DNA of 64,000 nucleotides, from contig SDNV01000001.1 in the NCBI GenBank assembly GCA_004524515.1, positions 1 through 64,000 on the forward strand, in the 5' to 3' direction. Of the stretch, positions 62,898 through 64,000 are shown piece after piece. Every line of letters starts with the position of its first letter. Within the stretch, counting starts at the first letter, position 1. The stretch comes from Promethearchaeota archaeon. Lineage in GTDB: Archaea > Asgardarchaeota > Lokiarchaeia > Sigynarchaeales > SOKP01. A program made the translations under genes and the position numbers. The notes under the pieces are model-generated. The model saw only the letters and a program-made list of their open reading frames with translations. It ran no database searches and was not told the DNA's origin.

Positions 62898-63778
62898 AGG
62901 AATATGCATTTTTTTTAGGATGTACCATACCTCTAAAGTTGCCGCATTTAGAAAAAGCATTTAGGGAAGTAGCAAGTGTTTTAGATCTAAAACTTAAAGA
63001 AATGGAAGGGGTCAGTTGTTGTCCTGAGCCAGTATCATTACAATCCTTAAATATTGATACTTGGTTGACCTTAGGCGCCAGAAATTTGTCCATTGCAGAA
63101 AAAATGGGCTTAGATGTACTGACCATTTGTTCAGGGTGTTATGAAACCCTTAAGACAGTAAGCGTATTACTAGAAGAGGATCCAGGTCACAGAGAAAAAA
63201 TCAACGAAATTTTGAAGAAAATTAATCATAAATATACGGGAAAAACTACAGTTTTTCACTTCGTGGAATTATTCAGTCAACCCGAATGGTTAGATAAATT
63301 AAAAAGCTTAGTAGTCAGACCGTTAGACGATTTAAACCTTGCCGTTCATTATGGTTGTCACTTGATTAGACCAAGTAAAATTATGCGATTTGATCATCCC
63401 GAAAAACCGGAAAAAATTGATATTATCCTTCAAGCTCTAGGCGCTAAAACTCTTGATTTTGCGACTAAATTGGAATGTTGCGGTTATTGTGCCCGTTTGC
63501 AGGAAGAAATTGGTGAAAAATTAGTAGAAGATAAGATGACTGAATTATGTGAGCTTGAAGAGGAAGTGGATGCTTTAATTGCAGTATGCCCCGCTTGTGT
63601 CACCCAATATGACAGAAAAGAAAAAATAATAGCCCGTAGGACAGGTAAAACGCTTGATATTCCTGTACTCTACTTGCCTGAATTAATGGCTATTGCCTTA
63701 GGCATTGATATGGAGGAGCTCAGTCTGAAACAGAGAAGTGTAAAACCTGATAAGTTAATTGATAAATTAACAACCTAA
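62894..63778 (+). CDS. hdrB: Heterodisulfide reductase subunit B-like (ATA start inferred)
   Basis: Protein of 294 residues with two CCG-type Cys-rich domains that bind noncubane [4Fe-4S] clusters. The first domain is opened by FFLGCTIP and continues with SCCPEP and CSGCYET; the second has HYGCHLIRP, LECCGYCARL and CPACVTQY. The first canonical in-frame start (TTG 62939) would remove the initial GC of the conserved FFLGCT. AGGTG at 62882-62886 lies 7 nt before ATA 62894, and ATA overlaps the hdrC stop as ATAA, so ATA is the inferred start, giving MKEYAFFLGCTIP. It is probably the disulfide-reducing or MetFV-docking subunit. Confidence 0.85.
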   Translation: MKEYAFFLGCTIPLKLPHLEKAFREVASVLDLKLKEMEGVSCCPEPVSLQSLNIDTWLTLGARNLSIAEKMGLDVLTICSGCYETLKTVSVLLEEDPGHREKINEILKKINHKYTGKTTVFHFVELFSQPEWLDKLKSLVVRPLDDLNLAVHYGCHLIRPSKIMRFDHPEKPEKIDIILQALGAKTLDFATKLECCGYCARLQEEIGEKLVEDKMTELCELEEEVDALIAVCPACVTQYDRKEKIIARRTGKTLDIPVLYLPELMAIALGIDMEELSLKQRSVKPDKLIDKLTT

Positions 63779-63873
63779 ATTTAATTGTATTTTTTTAAAT
63801 GAAAATAAAAATTGAAATTAAATCAAAAAAATCAAAAAATCTTGAAAATAAAAAAAAAAGGAGAAAATGAAAT

Positions 63874-64000
63874 ATGATTATTACCCAACAAAAAGAGATA
63901 AATGCAATTTGGGCCATGATAAAAGACTATAATAAGATCCTTATTCTAGGTTGCGATGGATGCTGTCAGCCACCACGATCTCTTAACGAAGCAAAAACAT
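63874..64000 (+). CDS. metV: MetV-like methylenetetrahydrofolate reductase C-terminal protein (cut by window end)
   Basis: First 42 codons only. The product reads MIITQQKEINAIWAMI, then KILILGCDGCC, which resembles the MetV/MTHFR C-terminal zinc-binding domain that begins with I..QK..EEI...L and a GCG.C strand. An AAGGAG site precedes ATG 63874 by 10 nt. Its place right after hdrABC and MvhD recalls the MetFV-Hdr-Mvh complex of acetogens, in which methylene-tetrahydrofolate is reduced. The rest of the gene and metF would lie outside the window. Confidence is limited by the short fragment. Confidence 0.6.
   Translation, partial: MIITQQKEINAIWAMIKDYNKILILGCDGCCQPPRSLNEAKT

Overview
This is a gene-dense, AT-rich archaeal chromosome segment, most likely from an Asgard (Promethearchaeota, Lokiarchaeia-like) genome. 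It carries archaeal information genes: RNA polymerase subunit D, L18e, L13, S9, thermosome, an Sm-like protein, RIO2 kinase, TrpRS, a TrmI-type tRNA methyltransferase and a CLP1/GRC3-like RNA kinase. It also carries eukaryote-like proteins typical of Asgards: a Rag/Gtr-like GTPase, a second small GTPase with a winged-helix-like tail, a degenerate Rab-like pseudo-GTPase, a gelsolin-like membrane protein, a PPP-family phosphatase, and a von Willebrand A-like protein with RING/PHD-like zinc fingers. No rRNA, tRNA or CRISPR array was seen.

Layout. 1-5.4 kb: an amidohydrolase, an alpha/beta hydrolase and a pyruvate:ferredoxin oxidoreductase set (porG, then porDAB). 5.4-9.7 kb: gelsolin-like membrane protein, RIO2, methyltransferase, Sm protein, AIG2-like protein, PPP phosphatase. 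9.8-13.9 kb: an accessory stretch with a solitary DNA methyltransferase, an AbrB/PhoU-like regulator, a 37-residue exported peptide gene with its own promoter, palindrome and 3' hairpin, and an acidic protein. 14-22.5 kb: B12-type radical SAM protein, alpha/beta hydrolase, M14-like peptidase plus ATP-grasp pair, CLP1-like kinase, GNAT, FmdE-like and Mut7-C proteins. 22.8-24.3 kb: a TnpB-related gene. 24.4-31 kb: oxidoreductase, aroC, sugar symporter, aroA. 30.8-34.4 kb: rpoD-rpl18e-rpl13-rps9 and glyA. 34.6-43 kb: coiled-coil protein, tRNA methyltransferase, pseudo-GTPase, YjbQ, Rag-like GTPase, trpS, hisI, msrB, Lrp regulator. 43-52 kb: thermosome, GH4 glycosidase, C45 acyltransferase/peptidase, HDAC-like and TIM-barrel-like proteins, SagB-type nitroreductase. 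52-56 kb: two different PEP carboxykinases in tandem. 56-58 kb: zinc-finger protein and GTPase. 58.8-64 kb: an HdrA-HdrA-MvhD fusion with hdrC, hdrB and the start of a metV-like gene. The last group, with POR, fits a ferredoxin-based anaerobic metabolism with a Wood-Ljungdahl methyl branch.

The most unusual observation is translational. In five genes (RIO2, HDAC-like, TIM-barrel-like, small GTPase, HdrB) conserved N-terminal sequence continues upstream of the first ATG/GTG/TTG and no canonical start codon is available in frame. In four of them an AGGTG ribosome-binding site lies exactly 7 nt before an in-frame ATT, ATC or ATA, and HdrB overlaps the hdrC stop as ATAA. The fifth (RIO2) has an ATT about 26 nt after a TATA box, as expected for a leaderless message. 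I infer that this lineage regularly uses AUU/AUC/AUA initiation codons, which standard gene callers truncate.
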